64,000 nucleotides of DNA from Austropuccinia psidii. Its lineage: Eukaryota; Basidiomycota; Pucciniomycetes; Pucciniales; Sphaerophragmiaceae. The DNA lies in the NCBI GenBank assembly GCA_023105745.1, contig JALGQZ010000009.1:11890564-11954563 (forward strand), written 5' to 3'. A program made the position numbers and the translations under genes. The notes under the pieces were generated by a model. That model was not told where the DNA came from. It did no database searches and saw only the letters and a list, made by a program, of their open reading frames with translations. This document shows, piece after piece, positions 1 through 12,203 of the stretch (positions within the stretch are counted from its first letter, which is position 1; each line of letters starts with the position of its first letter).

Positions 1-2576
1 GAACATTGTTTGGCATGTGATCCATAATGGGTAAGGTAAAGTCAGATAATAGATATCTATTTTACAAAATTAATTAAGCCTGAATTGAACAGCCTGTTAA
101 GCTCTTGGGTCCTTGGCTCACTCAATACATACAGCCATACTGATTTTATCTATATTTTTTCATTTTACAGTACAGAAATTACTTTGGTTGATGAAGACAT
201 AAGACTATGACCATTCTTCATGACCTACCTGAATATCCTGTCATTAAATTAACTCATTACAGATTTTTTAAAATGGGTCATATATTCAAGGTCCTAAAAT
301 TTGAATGATTGAATTTAAAAAAAGCATGGATATAGTACTCTTATCTGGAACCCAAAACACATTATCTTAAGCATCATTGAAAGTATATATGAAAATATAC
401 TTAATAGAGTTATTTACATCAATACACATGAAATTCATTTAAATTATTGATAGCTCAATTTTTATGTTTCAATCTTTCAAAAACATAAAATCAACTCAAA
501 AAGAGATTTTCCTCATTTGAATTTTAAAGCAGCACCACATCAAGATTTATCTTTTCCATAATGTTATTTGCCAATGAATCTATGTTACATACATATTGGT
601 ATTAGTTGAACACAGGTTTATATTTTCTCAACTGAGTGTATTCAAAAATACAGTATTAACTAACCTCATGAATAATTTCTCTTAAATGTATTATAAAAAT
701 AATGTTTTTTAGATTTGAATTTTAATTAATTATGAAAATTTTATGGAGATTTACTGTGACATGAAAACTTATTTTTTTGTATTTTTGACTCTGGTAGAGC
801 CACATCACTCTTATCTTCCTCTTTTTTTGTGTCATCGTTTGATAATATAATGATTATTTCTTATGAGTATTAAATACTTTCAGTTATTATTCGATCTAAA
901 TTAGAACCTTCCTAAACCCTATTACTGCTTTAACCTATAAACTGCCATGAAGTATGGCAAAATGGGTCCACCAAGTTGGTGGGTGCTTAATACCACCTCA
1001 TAGCCCATACTCTGCCCAAATTTTGCAATCTTTTATTCAATTTTTGTCTTCATGAGAAGAATCTTTCATTAATATAATGAGCAATTTGGTAAACAAATCA
1101 AAATTTATAACATGAAAAGACCAAAGATCCTCCCTTAACTTTATCATAATGTCTATTTTTTACCAAATTGAACCTTTCTAAGCTGACTGGAGTCCTGATT
1201 TTATAAGAGGAAGGCATTTTTAACCAAAAATACCCCCAATAATGTCTTTTTTGGGGATACATCAAGATAATTTTACAAATTTTGAGTTTTTCCCTCAAGA
1301 TTGTACATTCAAGTAGTTCTATTTTGGGGGAACAAAGATTTCTATTTTGAATTAAATAAGTTGAATAATTCAAATGTAGTTTTTTGAGTAGTCAGCCTAA
1401 GTGATCATTAAGATTTCAATTACTGTATCCCAAATTCTTTTTGATTAGAAACATTAAGTCACTGTAGGTCTGTAGTATTTTTCTTTTGAGTATTAATTAA
1501 CCTTTGGTTTCTGTTCATACAATGAGCTAGGAATCCACTTCATTTTTTGCCATCACTCCATTTATTTATAATTCAAATCTGCTCAAGAATATATTTCAAC
1601 TTTTCTGTAAGAGCTTTTACCATATATACACTGATTTTGTTGCAAAGTATATCCATGTGAATTTTTTAATAATAATATTTTTCATTACAAATTTAATTTT
1701 TCCTGCTTGATTACAATCTTCATTAGTTTCAACTTTGAAAATATTTAAGCTGTATTTTGTGAGATGAGAACTGTATATCCCATAATGAAACAATTAGTCT
1801 CTTCCAGAAAAGATCCATCTTATTTCATGTTTTTTTTCAATGACTTTATTTAGTGGAGGGCAGTGGCCAAAAGGAAAAATAACCCCTCATTTCAACCCAT
1901 ATGATTTAAATAAGTGAAATGAAAGAAATTCAAACAAGATTCTTAACTACTTCTGTATGTTATATGAAGTTTTGTGAGGCCAACAAGGAATTTAAAGGTA
2001 AAACCTCATTGAATAAAAAAAGATATTTATCACAGTTTTCTTTAAATAGAAATACAAAACCCAATGTCAAACTCTTTGCACTCTATTTCTCCAGTGGAGT
2101 ATTTGAAAAATGAATTTTTCTTATGACTTTAATTTTCAAAGTTTAGATATGCTTGAGAAATTTGCATTTATTTTATGCCTAATAATTCCAGATCACTTCA
2201 TTATGTCTTTGTTGTAAACTTTACTGTAGGAAAGCTTGATCAATTATCTTTCTGTGAACTCAAATGTACCTCCTTTGCCCATTCATCTGCATCGAAGGAT
2301 TCTCATTTCTCAATTTTTCGCAAACTTATTCATTTGGCACAACCAATTGTATACAAATAAAATTTCACACAATGAAAAAAAGCCTATATACATTGAAAAC
2401 ACTCGCAAAAATGGTAATAAATATTTAAACAACAATTATTTACTTGAATAAGAAAAATCATATCAAACACCACTTGGTGCAATTCAACAAAGAGAAAACT
2501 TATTTTGCTATGAACACGTTTTTTTGAAATTTATTTTTATGAAAAAAAGAAACCAAAATTTGTCAGAGTCTTGAAC
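1..2576. other. AT-rich DNA without a recognisable gene
   Basis: Stop codons are dense in all frames and only short open frames occur, none resembling a known family. A few short frames near 1.9-2.4 kb have no recognisable domain. CpG is rare. I see no transposon ends or coding remnants that I can place here. It is probably heavily decayed repeat DNA. Confidence 0.6.
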
Positions 2577-4439
2577 CTACCATCTAGACCAGTCAGTTTG
2601 CATTAAGTCATTGCTACTACCAACAGCAAACACATTTGGGTCTGGAGCGTGTGCCATTTCGGTGTCTTGATCTAAAAGTGAATTTCTTTCAATATACTCT
2701 TCATCATTCTCTTCATCTGATTCCGAGCTGTCAATATCTTCTTCACTTGAAGTTCTTGCCAGCTCAGCACTAGTATTGCTCTCTGATTCGACATCTTCAT
2801 CATCGGGTTGAATCTCGTGTGATATATCGTAAGGCTCTATGAGCTGATCCCAGTATTTTTCACTGAAGCGCCTATCGTTGAGCTTTTCATCAGGATGTTG
2901 ATTTCCTCAAATTGACATTGAAGCATCAGGAAGAAAGGCCACATTGAATGTATCAGCAGAAATTGTCTTTTTACCTGCAGTGCGACTATTGTACCATTCT
3001 GGATCATAAAAGTCGATTGGAAGTCGCTTTGGTACGCGTGTGCCAATAGAATTGCTTTGAATGGGTGGAACCTCTCGGAGTCTTCGGTGGCCTGACTTTC
3101 CATTGTCTTCTTCAGCCTTTTCAATTTCCTCATCTACCCTGCGCATGAAAATGGTTGCATTTTGAGAGCGAAACTTCATTTTCTTGATGAAATATGTCTT
3201 CTTTCCAGGGGCCTTTTCGTCATCACTGTGAGCATCAATATTTCCTAAGATATTCAAATATCTCTGGGGGAATCCTTGTGCAACCCCAAATCGGTATCGG
3301 AGATTCTTCAACTGGAGTAGAATCACTTTTAGTTCCAGTCTGAATTTCAATATACAAAAATACACTTACTCTTAGCCGGTTCCTTAAAATCGCTCCTCTT
3401 TCTGCATCCTTTTGATTTTTGCCACTCTCTTTTGCCTCCTTCTTGAATTTTTGCGCCATGTAATAGTGAACATAATGATTGTAGGTTGCCTCAAGAAGAT
3501 TCAAGCTGTTTAAGAATTCCGTGTTGATGTTCATATACTCATAAGCTCCTGCTGAGGCAAGCTGACGGAATGTTTGAATCGCACTTATACGACAAGCTTC
3601 GTTGTATAATGTATCGCTGGCATCATTGAGATCGGGTGCCCATCGTCGTATTCCAAGCTTTGCTAGTAATGCTTGAACATATCGAATGTAAAAGTCCTTG
3701 AGATTTATGATTCCATTAGATATCTTCTTTTTTCCTGGCTTTGCTCCCCGGAGTGTAAGAATTTCACTTTCTGGAATTAAAGGTATGCCTTTGGGGCTTT
3801 GAATTGAGTTTGAGAGCTCTTCATTAAATGAGAAACGAGTGTTGAATTCTTTGAGCATGGAGTAATCGGGGGCTATGGGCACAGACTTTTGATAAATGAG
3901 GCCCCATAATAATTGTATGTGTCTAAAGAAGGCTCTCTAATTTGATGAGACAAAGTTAGTTAAAGAAGTAATACTACGTAGCAACCAAAGGGAAAAATGC
4001 TTGCCTTAGTTGGATCAAAACCTTCTGGTGTGTCTTTCATCATTAGCTGATTTGGGTTACACTTTGTTGATTCAGTTGATATTGGGGTAGAGATTGAACG
4101 CTTGCGTGCTTTGGATTTAGATTTGACGTTACTCGAATCTTGTGCTAAACTTTTCTTTTCTTGTTTTTTTTTTGTTCCATTGAAGCTTTTACGTCGTTGT
4201 AAATTCTTTTCGCTTGATTTTCCTTTGTGTTTGGTTGATTTAGGGGTATGATTATTTGGCTCAACGTGCAAATTGTTAACTTTGATTAAAAGGGATTGTA
4301 ATGCTTGGTCACGGCTGGAGATTTGTTCCTGAAGTTGTTGAATTGTATTACTCTGGTCATTGATGAGCTGTGTTAATCGATCTTCGGAGCTTGAACCAAT
4401 ATGCGGGGGAAGGAATCCATTGTAATCATGGAAACTCAT
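2577..4439 (-). pseudogene. Three-exon gene of an uncharacterised dispersed rust family, one in-frame TGA
   Basis: Three exons read on the minus strand: 4439-4005, 3936-3370 and 3311-2577, each a multiple of three, giving about 578 residues. Intron 1 (4004-3937, 68 nt) is GC-AG with an AAG|GCAAGC donor and a TTTAACTAAC branch-site-like motif. Intron 2 (3369-3312, 58 nt) is GTAAGTG to CCAG. Residues 17-60 form a Gln-rich probable coiled coil. Residues 60-115 are Lys/Arg/Ser rich and nuclear-localisation-like. The central part is the most gene-like, with motifs such as WAPDLNDASDTLYNEACR and LPIDFYDPEW. The tail after about residue 490 is acidic (Asp/Glu/Ser). The only break is TGA at 2909-2907 (codon 469), after which the same frame runs 109 codons to TAG at 2579-2577, so an Arg CGA-to-TGA change is likely. 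I recall similar hypothetical proteins repeated in Austropuccinia psidii, probably mobile-element linked, but I know no function. Confidence 0.72.
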
Positions 4440-5128
4440 AGCTAATGTTTATTAGCAAGCAAAAGGTACGAGGGAAGGGTGGAAGACCTGCGGCTTGATA
4501 AACTACTATGTCAGGCTGTGATTCAAGATAGAATAAGTGATAAATGTAAGCTAAAAAATGGTAGATGTAAGAAAAGAAATAGTATATATAAGAAAATAAA
4601 TTGAAAGCTAAAGAAATAGGAACGTATGAGATTTGAACAATAAACAATGCCACACAAATAGCAGATAAAAGGAAGAATACTGCAAATAATGAAGGCATGA
4701 AGGTGGGGTAATGATGGAAGCGAATGATTCCAAAAAATTTGGGGGAATGAGAAATGGTCAGTATAAATATATTATTTGGAGGAATCATTAAGAGACAACA
4801 AAGAGCGACGAACTTACTGGCAGGAGTCCAATGAACAATGGATGTTTTTTTGAGTTCTTTGTGTGCTTGAGTTCCTTGGATGTCTTGATGAAAGGGATCC
4901 GATTTGGAGTACAGTAAATTGAGAAAAAAAACCTTGATTTCGTTATTTTGCTTTTCTTCATAGGTGTGCAGTTGGAATAAAGAGTTTCGAAAGATAAAAA
5001 GGGAGAAAATAAACAATGAGAAGAAAAAAATGCTGAGCTGTGGCTAGCACAAGGGAGAAGGTGATGTAATAAGAGATGACGACAACGCACCACAGTAAAT
5101 GCCAGCAGTAGGACAGTGCGACGTATAT
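4440..5128. other. Upstream region of the minus-strand gene
   Basis: This lies upstream of the start codon at 4439. It has open minus-strand frames of 196 and 101 codons (ending near 4426 and 4788). They are hydrophobic and Phe/Tyr/Leu rich, and no domain is recognisable. The plus strand is purine-rich, which removes stops from the complementary strand, so these frames may be chance. A promoter for the gene should lie here, but I found no convincing TATA box. Confidence 0.4.
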
Positions 5129-5144
5129 TGTTACACGTCAGCTT

Positions 5145-5222
5145 GTTGCCTGTAGTGGTTGGTGAGGAGGATCTCTGAAGCTGAGATCTGGAAATACTAT
5201 AGGTTCAAGCCACAGTGGCAAC
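5145..5222 (+). ncRNA. tRNA-like sequence (degenerate tRNA or SINE head)
   Basis: The 78-nt segment has ends that pair (GTTGCC with GGCAAC). A possible A-box region is TGTAGTGGTTGGTGAGG. A perfect 5-bp hairpin (ATCTC/GAGAT) encloses the 7-nt loop TGAAGCT, and the B-box-like motif GGTTCAAGCC lies near the 3' end. The loop lacks the usual T at position 33 and the T stem has two mismatches, both explained by transitions. It is therefore probably not a working tRNA. A tRNA-derived repeat or chance similarity inside the LTR-like segment are the options. Confidence 0.35.
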
Positions 5223-5259
5223 ATTCTAAAAATTGGGAATTTTAGGAAAATGAAATTTC

Positions 5260-5405
5260 TGGAAGTTTCAAGAAGTTTTAGGAAGTTTTAGGAAGTTTTA
5301 GGAAGTTTTGAGAAGTTTTGAGAAGTGTTAGAAGTTTTAAGAAGTTTGAAGAAGATTTAGGAAGTTTTGGGAAGATTTAAGAAGAATTAGGAATTTTCAG
5401 GAAGA
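5260..5405 (+). repeat. Short tandem repeat, unit about 10 bp (AGGAAGTTTT)
   Basis: About fourteen imperfect copies of AGGAAGTTTT or AGAAGTTTTG run head to tail. The best copies lie at 5280-5325 and later ones decay to GAAGATTTAG. The strand is purine-rich with few C residues. Confidence 0.85.
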
Positions 5406-5601
5406 ATACAAGTAATACAGGTAATATGGGTCAATGAGTAATACAGGAAGCCAGAAAACTATAATACAGTAACATCAGCTGACAGATTAGTAATCAATTG
5501 AGTAATACATGGAGATAAGGGTTCCAGGGCCAGAAATTAAGGTTTAACTGTATTACACAGCCACATGTCACATGTAAATGGGAGAGATAAGAATGAATGG
5601 A

Positions 5602-5700
5602 TCTGATTGGTCAGAAACACGTCACGTCATTAGGAAAAGTCAAGTGAAGCAATCTGATTGGTCAGAAATCCAGACTCGTGTCACGTCACAACACGTTGCC
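5602..5700 (+). promoter_or_regulatory. Paired CCAAT and CRE-like boxes
   Basis: The 16-mer TCTGATTGGTCAGAAA occurs twice, near 5602 and 5653. Each carries an inverted CCAAT box (ATTGG). Each is followed by clustered CACGTCA motifs, the reverse complement of TGACGTG, as bound by CRE/bZIP factors in other eukaryotes. The boxes lie about 100-200 bp upstream of the TATA box at 5803, a normal promoter-proximal distance. Factor identity is inferred. Confidence 0.6.
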
Positions 5701-5802
5701 CTGAAAATCCACAATTAAAGTTTGCACAGCTTTGCACAGCCACCAGAGGCTGAAAATTTCTAAGTCCCCTCTTTTTTGCACTCCTTAGGAGGGCCCCACG
5801 GA

Positions 5803-5810
5803 TATAAATA
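5803..5810 (+). promoter_or_regulatory. TATA box (TATAAATA)
   Basis: A perfect TATAAATA lies in a locally GC-rich setting (GGGCCC before, GAGGCCC after). It is followed by a C/T-rich stretch near 5820-5850 where transcription could start. Together with the CCAAT boxes upstream it makes a convincing Pol II core promoter on the plus strand. Confidence 0.6.
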
Positions 5811-5947
5811 GAGGCCCTCTCTCCCACTTTTTCCCTTTTCCCCATCTAGAAATTGTAAATTCAATTTATTTTTTCTGATCCCTCTTCTAGGAGGTATACT
5901 AGAAATTTTGATAAATTAAGCCCAGTAACTGAGGTTCGTTGTTGACA

Positions 5948-8900
5948 TAGATCAAGAGAACCAATAGTGTGAAAAGACTTTAATTCATCCCTTACTAGCA
6001 GGTAGACTAGTGCCTTATTTAATTAGGATCTTAAAGCTTGAAGCTCATGAGCAAGGCGTCTCTGGAGTTTAGTGTTTAAATCCTTAAAAGTAATTTTTAG
6101 AGAGTTTTAAAATAAAACCATCAAACCAAAGTAATTTTGTAGGCTTTAAAATAAAACCTAACCATTATAATTAGTTTTGGGCTAGTTTTTGTTGAAAACT
6201 TCCTCAAAGAGAGTAATCTTGCTGGTTTTAAAACAAAACCTGCACAACCAAAGTAATTTTACTACTTTTTTAAAAAAAATAAAAGTGGATTTATATTTAT
6301 TGGGTAATCCCTAATAAATTATCCTCAAGGAACAAAATAAAATCAAATACATTATTGTTTAGCTCAAATTAATATTTAAACTATAACAATTAGATATTCT
6401 TATTATCAAAAAACCAGAAGAGGTCATTTAATCTATTATTAAATCAACACCAAACATAACATTAAACTACCCATATTATACTAAATCATTCACAAGTATT
6501 AGAGTATTATCCCATCCATCACATCAAAAGGGCTTGAAATATATTTTTATCCCATTCAAGTTTATTATTTCAGAGAATTGAAGATTGTTGTTATCCTAGC
6601 TATTAGTTTCTATATCTATTAAAGAATTATCAAGAAAAGAATATTTTGTGGTTATGTATTAGAAGATAGTGTTTCCTGTTATTTTTTTATTTATTTTAGT
6701 TATTATATTACTTTATATATTGTTGTACTATCATCTGGTGGAATCCACTCAGCCTACTGAAAGTTTTAAAAAGAAATTATTTGTTAAGGTTTTAAATAAC
6801 CATTGTTTTGAGTAGAGCAAAGTCTGATTAGAGATTGTTGAGTCTAATATTTTCTGATCAAGCCACTATCAATAATAAAATTGATTTGGTGAACTCAGTA
6901 AAGATAACTTAGCATATTAGGAAGGGCAGTCTAGATTATTCTAGCACACAAGCAGAGCAAGGGTTACAAGTCTCAAACAGCAATTCAAAACTGTTTTCTT
7001 GTAATTTCCCCTTCCAGGTACTGCCTCATTTTATCCCACACGCAGAGGAGTTCCCACAATACCTTTCAAGTAATAATTCCTTTAATAAGATAAATGTTTT
7101 ATAAAAAAAATTGAATTTTTCTGGAGAATAATAGATTACTATTTTATGTAAATGAAACAAACATTTCCTATGAAATTAAAATGCAGAAAGGATACTTCAA
7201 AAATACAGAAGCAGTTCCTAGAGTGTTTTACTTTTACATTAATATAGAAAAAGTCATTTTGGAAGACTTTGGAATCAGTACCATTCAAAAGGTCAATATG
7301 GTAATACTATAATGAATTACTATTCCATGTGTTCATAAATAGATTTATGCAGCATACTTCAATGGCACCATTCCAAGTCATTTATATCTCCAAGTTTATT
7401 TTTACATTTATAAAAATATTAATTTAATCCTATAAATATTCTGAGAATGATTGATATTATATATTAGCTAAAAATTCAAGGATTAATTTTATAAGTAATT
7501 TATATTGATTAATTAATTTTTACTTTAAGGTTTCTCTTATATCTCATTATTTCTCCTCTTAAAAGTAGTTTACAGATAAATATAGCTTAAAATCTCTCAT
7601 ATTAAATGGGAAAGAAAATTTCAATCGATTTGTAATTCTGTTTTTTACTTTTCTAGAGAAATACTTACTAGCAAGTGTCCTTCAGAATGGAAACCTGTTA
7701 TCAAATTATGTGATTGTTAATTTAGGTAAAGAAAAATTTATTTTTCATGAGAATAATTATCATAAAAGTGGGGCACATAGAAAATATAATATTCAAAAAA
7801 TTAAAATGAAATAGGTAAATCAAATTAATGCAAGGTTTAAAAGAACTATAAGAGAGAATCACAAATGATATTTCAAAGAAACAGTCTAGGTTTTTAATGA
7901 CATATTTCTCATATAGTTTGTGATTCTTTATAAATAGTAACCTTTCCAAATTGTATGCCCACAATAAGGCTAAATGAATCTTTTCTTGTCTTGATTTAAT
8001 TGATAATAAACTTAATAGCAGTGCTTAATAAAGGAAACCTTTCCTTTAAATATTAAGATGACGCTACTTTGAATATAATATCAGTGGAATTTTGAGAAAT
8101 AAAAATTTGAAGTAATTATTAATCATCATTTTTTTCAGAAAATTACAACATAAAAATAATTGAGTGAAAGTTTGAAATAATGGGTTTTAATGAAAAAAGC
8201 TGAGATTCAGATATTCAAAAAAAATCTAAGTGTAAGTATAATTCTCATTAAATCATCATCTTCGTGCTAATATGATTTCCTTCTAGGTCTCTTGGTTTTT
8301 TTCAAGATTGAGTTCTCCTATCAGGGATGGTGTATTTAGGAATATTTTTCAATATTTACATAAGACTATGCGGGCTTTAAAAACCAGTTCTTACAATCAT
8401 TTTACTAAAGAGCTATTGAGTGGCTTCTGATGATACCAATTTGTGAAGCTTTGATAAGCTTATTTCTTGTTCTAGAGCCTCTTCAAGTTTTTGATGAGGT
8501 GAATTATTTATAAAAAAATTCTAACGCATTAAAAGTCGAAATTTTCATTGAAATAAACTCCATCAAAATCATTTATGGTGATACTTAAGCTATATATATC
8601 TTATCCCTAACCTTATTAGGTTTTGTCTTAAAGAGTTATTGCTGGATTCAACTAGGATATATACATTATTAATAATGATTAGTTCTCATTATTTTTGAAG
8701 TAAAAACAGATCAACCCCTAAAGTAACTTATCATTATCCATACCTATATCATCAAATTTGGATTAAGCTTGAATCAAATATTGATAACAAAAAGAGGTAA
8801 AGGTGTCATGAATTTAACATCAAATATACTAAATTTGGAAATTAGATTCATTATACTTTCTGAAGATTTTGGCTGAAAGTTAAAAGCATGGTAAATGTCT

Positions 8901-10440
8901 GTTTAATCAAGTTTAATTCTTTCATAGCTTATTTATCCTTTGTACATTCCAGGAATTGATATTTTGATATCTAATGATAGTCCCTGTGTGCTATTCCTTT
9001 GAGTTCCCTTTTACAGAGATAATTTTTAGCTAATCAAATTGGAATTATTACTTACTTATAATGCACCCATGTGACCTAAATTTTCTTTTAACATTATTGA
9101 TAAAGCTTTATTGTTGCTATCTAAGATGGTATTTCTATGAGATATATCAGATTAGTTTTTAAAATCATATCTGTTTTCATTTTAAATAAATATCATATAA
9201 TATTTCTAGTTGAGATGTATTCTGATTTTTTTAAAATTTTGATGATTAAAAATTAGTGAGGTTTTCAGTAGGGTAAATCATGTGTTTTAAAGCTCAATAA
9301 ACATTATTTTATATAATTAACCTATATCTATTAGTCAATCTATTATTTTGATGTTGAGTAATTTCTATCACTTTATCAAAAAATATTGGGTGAGTAAAAA
9401 AATTAGAGTTAATGATTTTTCTTACAAAAAAGAATCTTCTTGGACTTTCATTAAATGATTTCTGGCTCAAGAATCTCTTTAAATGTTTCATCAAGATAAT
9501 GAATCTATTCAAATCACTTTCATTTGAATAATTTTTGCCTCAATTTTTTATTAGGTTTGTTTAATTAATTTATTCTTGGGAACTCCTGAGGTTTGTGCTG
9601 CAATAATCTTGAATTACATTTTGTTCTTAATTGACTAGAGTCTTGTGATAAATATATATTACATAATTGCTCTTTCCCATGTTTTCTTTTAATTAATCAT
9701 TTTCCAATGAAATCAGAGTATCATCTTATTTAACTCTTCTGACCATGCGCATGTTAATTTTGATTTTTAAGAGTTGGAATAAATCCAGTGGTTTGGTCAG
9801 AAAAACAAGTTAAGTAAATTATTTTTAATTTTTATTATCGACTTACCTTCTTCATTTATTTGATCTCTGTTTTCAGTGTGATTTCTTAAGAGGTGTTTTC
9901 TGACAAAGGAGCTTAAGAGCTTTCCATTTTAATCAGTAAAATAATTTATTATTGCACAAGCTGAACTTCTGTTTAGATTCTTCCATTTAGTTTCTATTAT
10001 AAAAAATTTCCCAAAATACAACTATATTTGAGTATACCGAAAGCCCCAATATTGGTTCGACTTATTTTCGTCGCAACAGAAGTCCGCATGGTTTTTTTAG
10101 TTTCAATATTTTCTTTTATAAGAATAGGAACAACTTTCTATTAAGAAGGAATAGAAGCTTTTCTTGTTACCATTCAAAAAAGCTATCCTCCAAAATGGTT
10201 ATAATTTTCTCTGTACAATTTCATTATTCCTTCTTAGTTGGTGATAAAAAGATGATAAGTGATATAGTAATGATCATTTGACGATTAAATAAAACATGCA
10301 GCTATTCCATATACCTACTCTTTGGCCTTTTGATTACATAGTACTCTTAAGATTGAGTTGATACTATAATTTAAAGATACACAGAAATGAGCCTCATTAA
10401 TATCTTATTTAAATGAGGAAATCTCAACTTGTAGAATCAT
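5948..10440. other. AT-rich DNA, no recognisable gene
   Basis: From 6060 to 6300 a short motif (TTTTAAAATAAAACC followed by CCAAAGTAATTTT) recurs about three times. It could be the leader of the LTR-like element or a tandem remnant. Beyond that the sequence is AT-rich with frequent stops and no coding similarity. CpG begins to reappear after about 10030. Confidence 0.5.
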
Positions 10441-12203
10441 TGTCGAGCGGCAGTCACGATGATAAATTTACATATGATGCAAATTTATGATGAATACAAT
10501 AGATCCAAATCATGAGAAGGATAGAATTAGCAAACAGATTTATGATGAGATGTTTTGTGGAAACGGGTGCTTCGGAGGAAACCTAGGGAAAGACGGAGTC
10601 ATCATGTTTAGGGCCAACGAACCAAGGGCTTGTCCTTCCATGATTTGGTTTAGGATGATGTATTCGGTTATATCATCTGGTGAGGTGCCAAACGCAACTG
10701 CGCACTACTAGGCTTGCAGGGTGGCTGGTTGCGTTCATGAGCAATGAAAGCTGCCTCATTTCGCCGTTGTCTTGTATGGGCTAGTTTTTGGGAGCTTGGG
10801 CAGCTTCCCTCCATTTTGAAACGTTGCAGGTATACCTTACTGCTAGATTTTCTCAGCCGATGAAATTCTTCCAGGAGTTTTGCCTTCGAGTCCAAAGCTT
10901 GATTGGACCTCTATTACTTGGCTTCTTTGTCAGCTTATTTGAGCTTTATCTACCTCTGGATACTCGAAAACTATTTCGATTGGCTGGAATTGCGTAAGAT
11001 GAGGTCGACCATAAACGTTGAACTGGTTAAGAAAGCCTGACACCTTTGTTCTTTTGGCCTTTCAAATTCCGATTTCAACGCAAATCAGCCAGATTACATA
11101 CCTCATCCTTGAAACTTGTTTGCAGGCTTTCAAAATGAAAATATTTCATGACATCGCTGAGGGTGTGAAAAGTTTGGAGACATATTCTACAACTGCTCGA
11201 CCAATCAGAATGACGGTTCCAACGTGCTATGAGCCAGGCTAGAAAAAGACAGAACTTTTTAGGTTTTAGATTTTTGGAGATAAATTCCAGACTAATTCCT
11301 TTTAGCTCGTACCTTGAACTAGTGGTGTTCTTTGTTTCATTCGTCGATTCAATGTTACCTTTAACGTTTGCGTATTGTTACTCATATAATCGAGTCTTGT
11401 GTCATTGTCACTTCATACAAACAGCAGTCAAAATGCATGGCTGCTAGTAACTAGATGAGTAGAAATAAATTAGAAGATTTAGGTGTATAATTCATGTGTG
11501 TTCTAGGCACGTATCGTTAATTCTATGTTTTAATTATTTGTGTTCAGCTGCATGCTTCCTTCCGTATTTTTCACCTCCTATATGATATTGTATCCTGATC
11601 CACGGAAATTATTTACAGTACATTGCTTTTGCCCTGTTAAGAAAAGTTCCAATTATGTTAAATTTGGACATGAGCTAATGTAGAGCAAATATTTGCAAAT
11701 ACTTAAGACTTATAGTCAAGTACAGCAGTAAGAATTTTGTTTCTCAACCACTCAATTTTTGAAGAAAGGCTTCCATTAAATCCATTTACTTAGGATCTCT
11801 ATCTGCTGTTATAAAGAATATGGAATAAACCTAAAAGAAATACACAGCTTACGCCTTTCAAAGAATCCGAGTATTTTTCATTTTTCTCGCTACCCAATCA
11901 AGCCTAGTTTTCTACTCAGAATAGCAGTTTTCAGCTCATCCGCAGAGCTTGAGAATTGAGTACTCCAGTAATCACTGGTTCGATCTCCCGAGAGCTTCTT
12001 TACAATACCTTGTCAATCTCATAGAGTTTTGATATCTTTCTTAATTTTTCACAATGGTGGGCGATATTTTTTCTTTGGTTTTCTTCAAAGATATCTGAAA
12101 GACGTACAGCTTAGTGAAGGAGATGACTTCAGCCAAAGATTAACAAGTTGTTTTTTTTCTTTGCTATTTCCTCTTGCTTAATTGCATCAAACTGGCGTCT
12201 CAG
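10441..12203. other. CpG-retaining, higher-GC region with unrecognised short ORFs
   Basis: CpG dinucleotides occur roughly one to three per 60 bases here, against almost none in most of the window. GC is visibly higher. Several frames of 60-75 codons exist on the plus strand, for example 10487-10711, which starts with two ATG codons and contains CGNGCFGGNLGKDG. None matches a family I know. The region is probably unique DNA holding one or more intron-containing genes, but I could not resolve exon chains. Confidence 0.45.
11926..11996 (+). ncRNA. tRNA-like A-box/B-box pair (tRNA pseudogene or SINE head)
   Basis: CAGCTCATCCGCAGAGC resembles a tRNA D arm (stem GCTC/GAGC). About 45 nt downstream lies GGTTCGATCTCC, close to the B-box consensus. 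An anticodon-like loop ATTGAGT (would-be TGA, Ser) lies between them with only a partial stem. The T stem and acceptor stem do not pair, so this is not a functional tRNA. Confidence 0.3.

Larger units (their letters stand above)
5129..5947 (+). repeat. Candidate solo LTR or isolated promoter module
   Basis: The segment starts TGTTACACG and ends GTTGTTGACA, giving TG...CA borders with a short inverted match (TGT/ACA). Flanking pentamers TATAT and TAGAT match at four of five bases. Inside, in order, are a tRNA-like stretch, a GAAGTTTT tandem repeat, paired CCAAT/CRE-like boxes, a TATA box and a pyrimidine-rich start region. That is the layout of an LTR with U3, R and U5. I see no second LTR or coding remnant beside it, so a solo LTR fits best. 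A cellular promoter or ncRNA promoter is the alternative. Confidence 0.4.

Noticed and set aside
4426..5016. 196-codon hydrophobic minus-strand ORF as a membrane protein gene
   Set aside because: It overlaps the start of the better supported gene in another frame and arises from a purine-rich plus strand; no family resemblance.
11926..11996. Functional tRNA-Ser gene
   Set aside because: Only the D arm and B box fit; acceptor and T stems do not pair and the long variable arm expected for Ser is missing.
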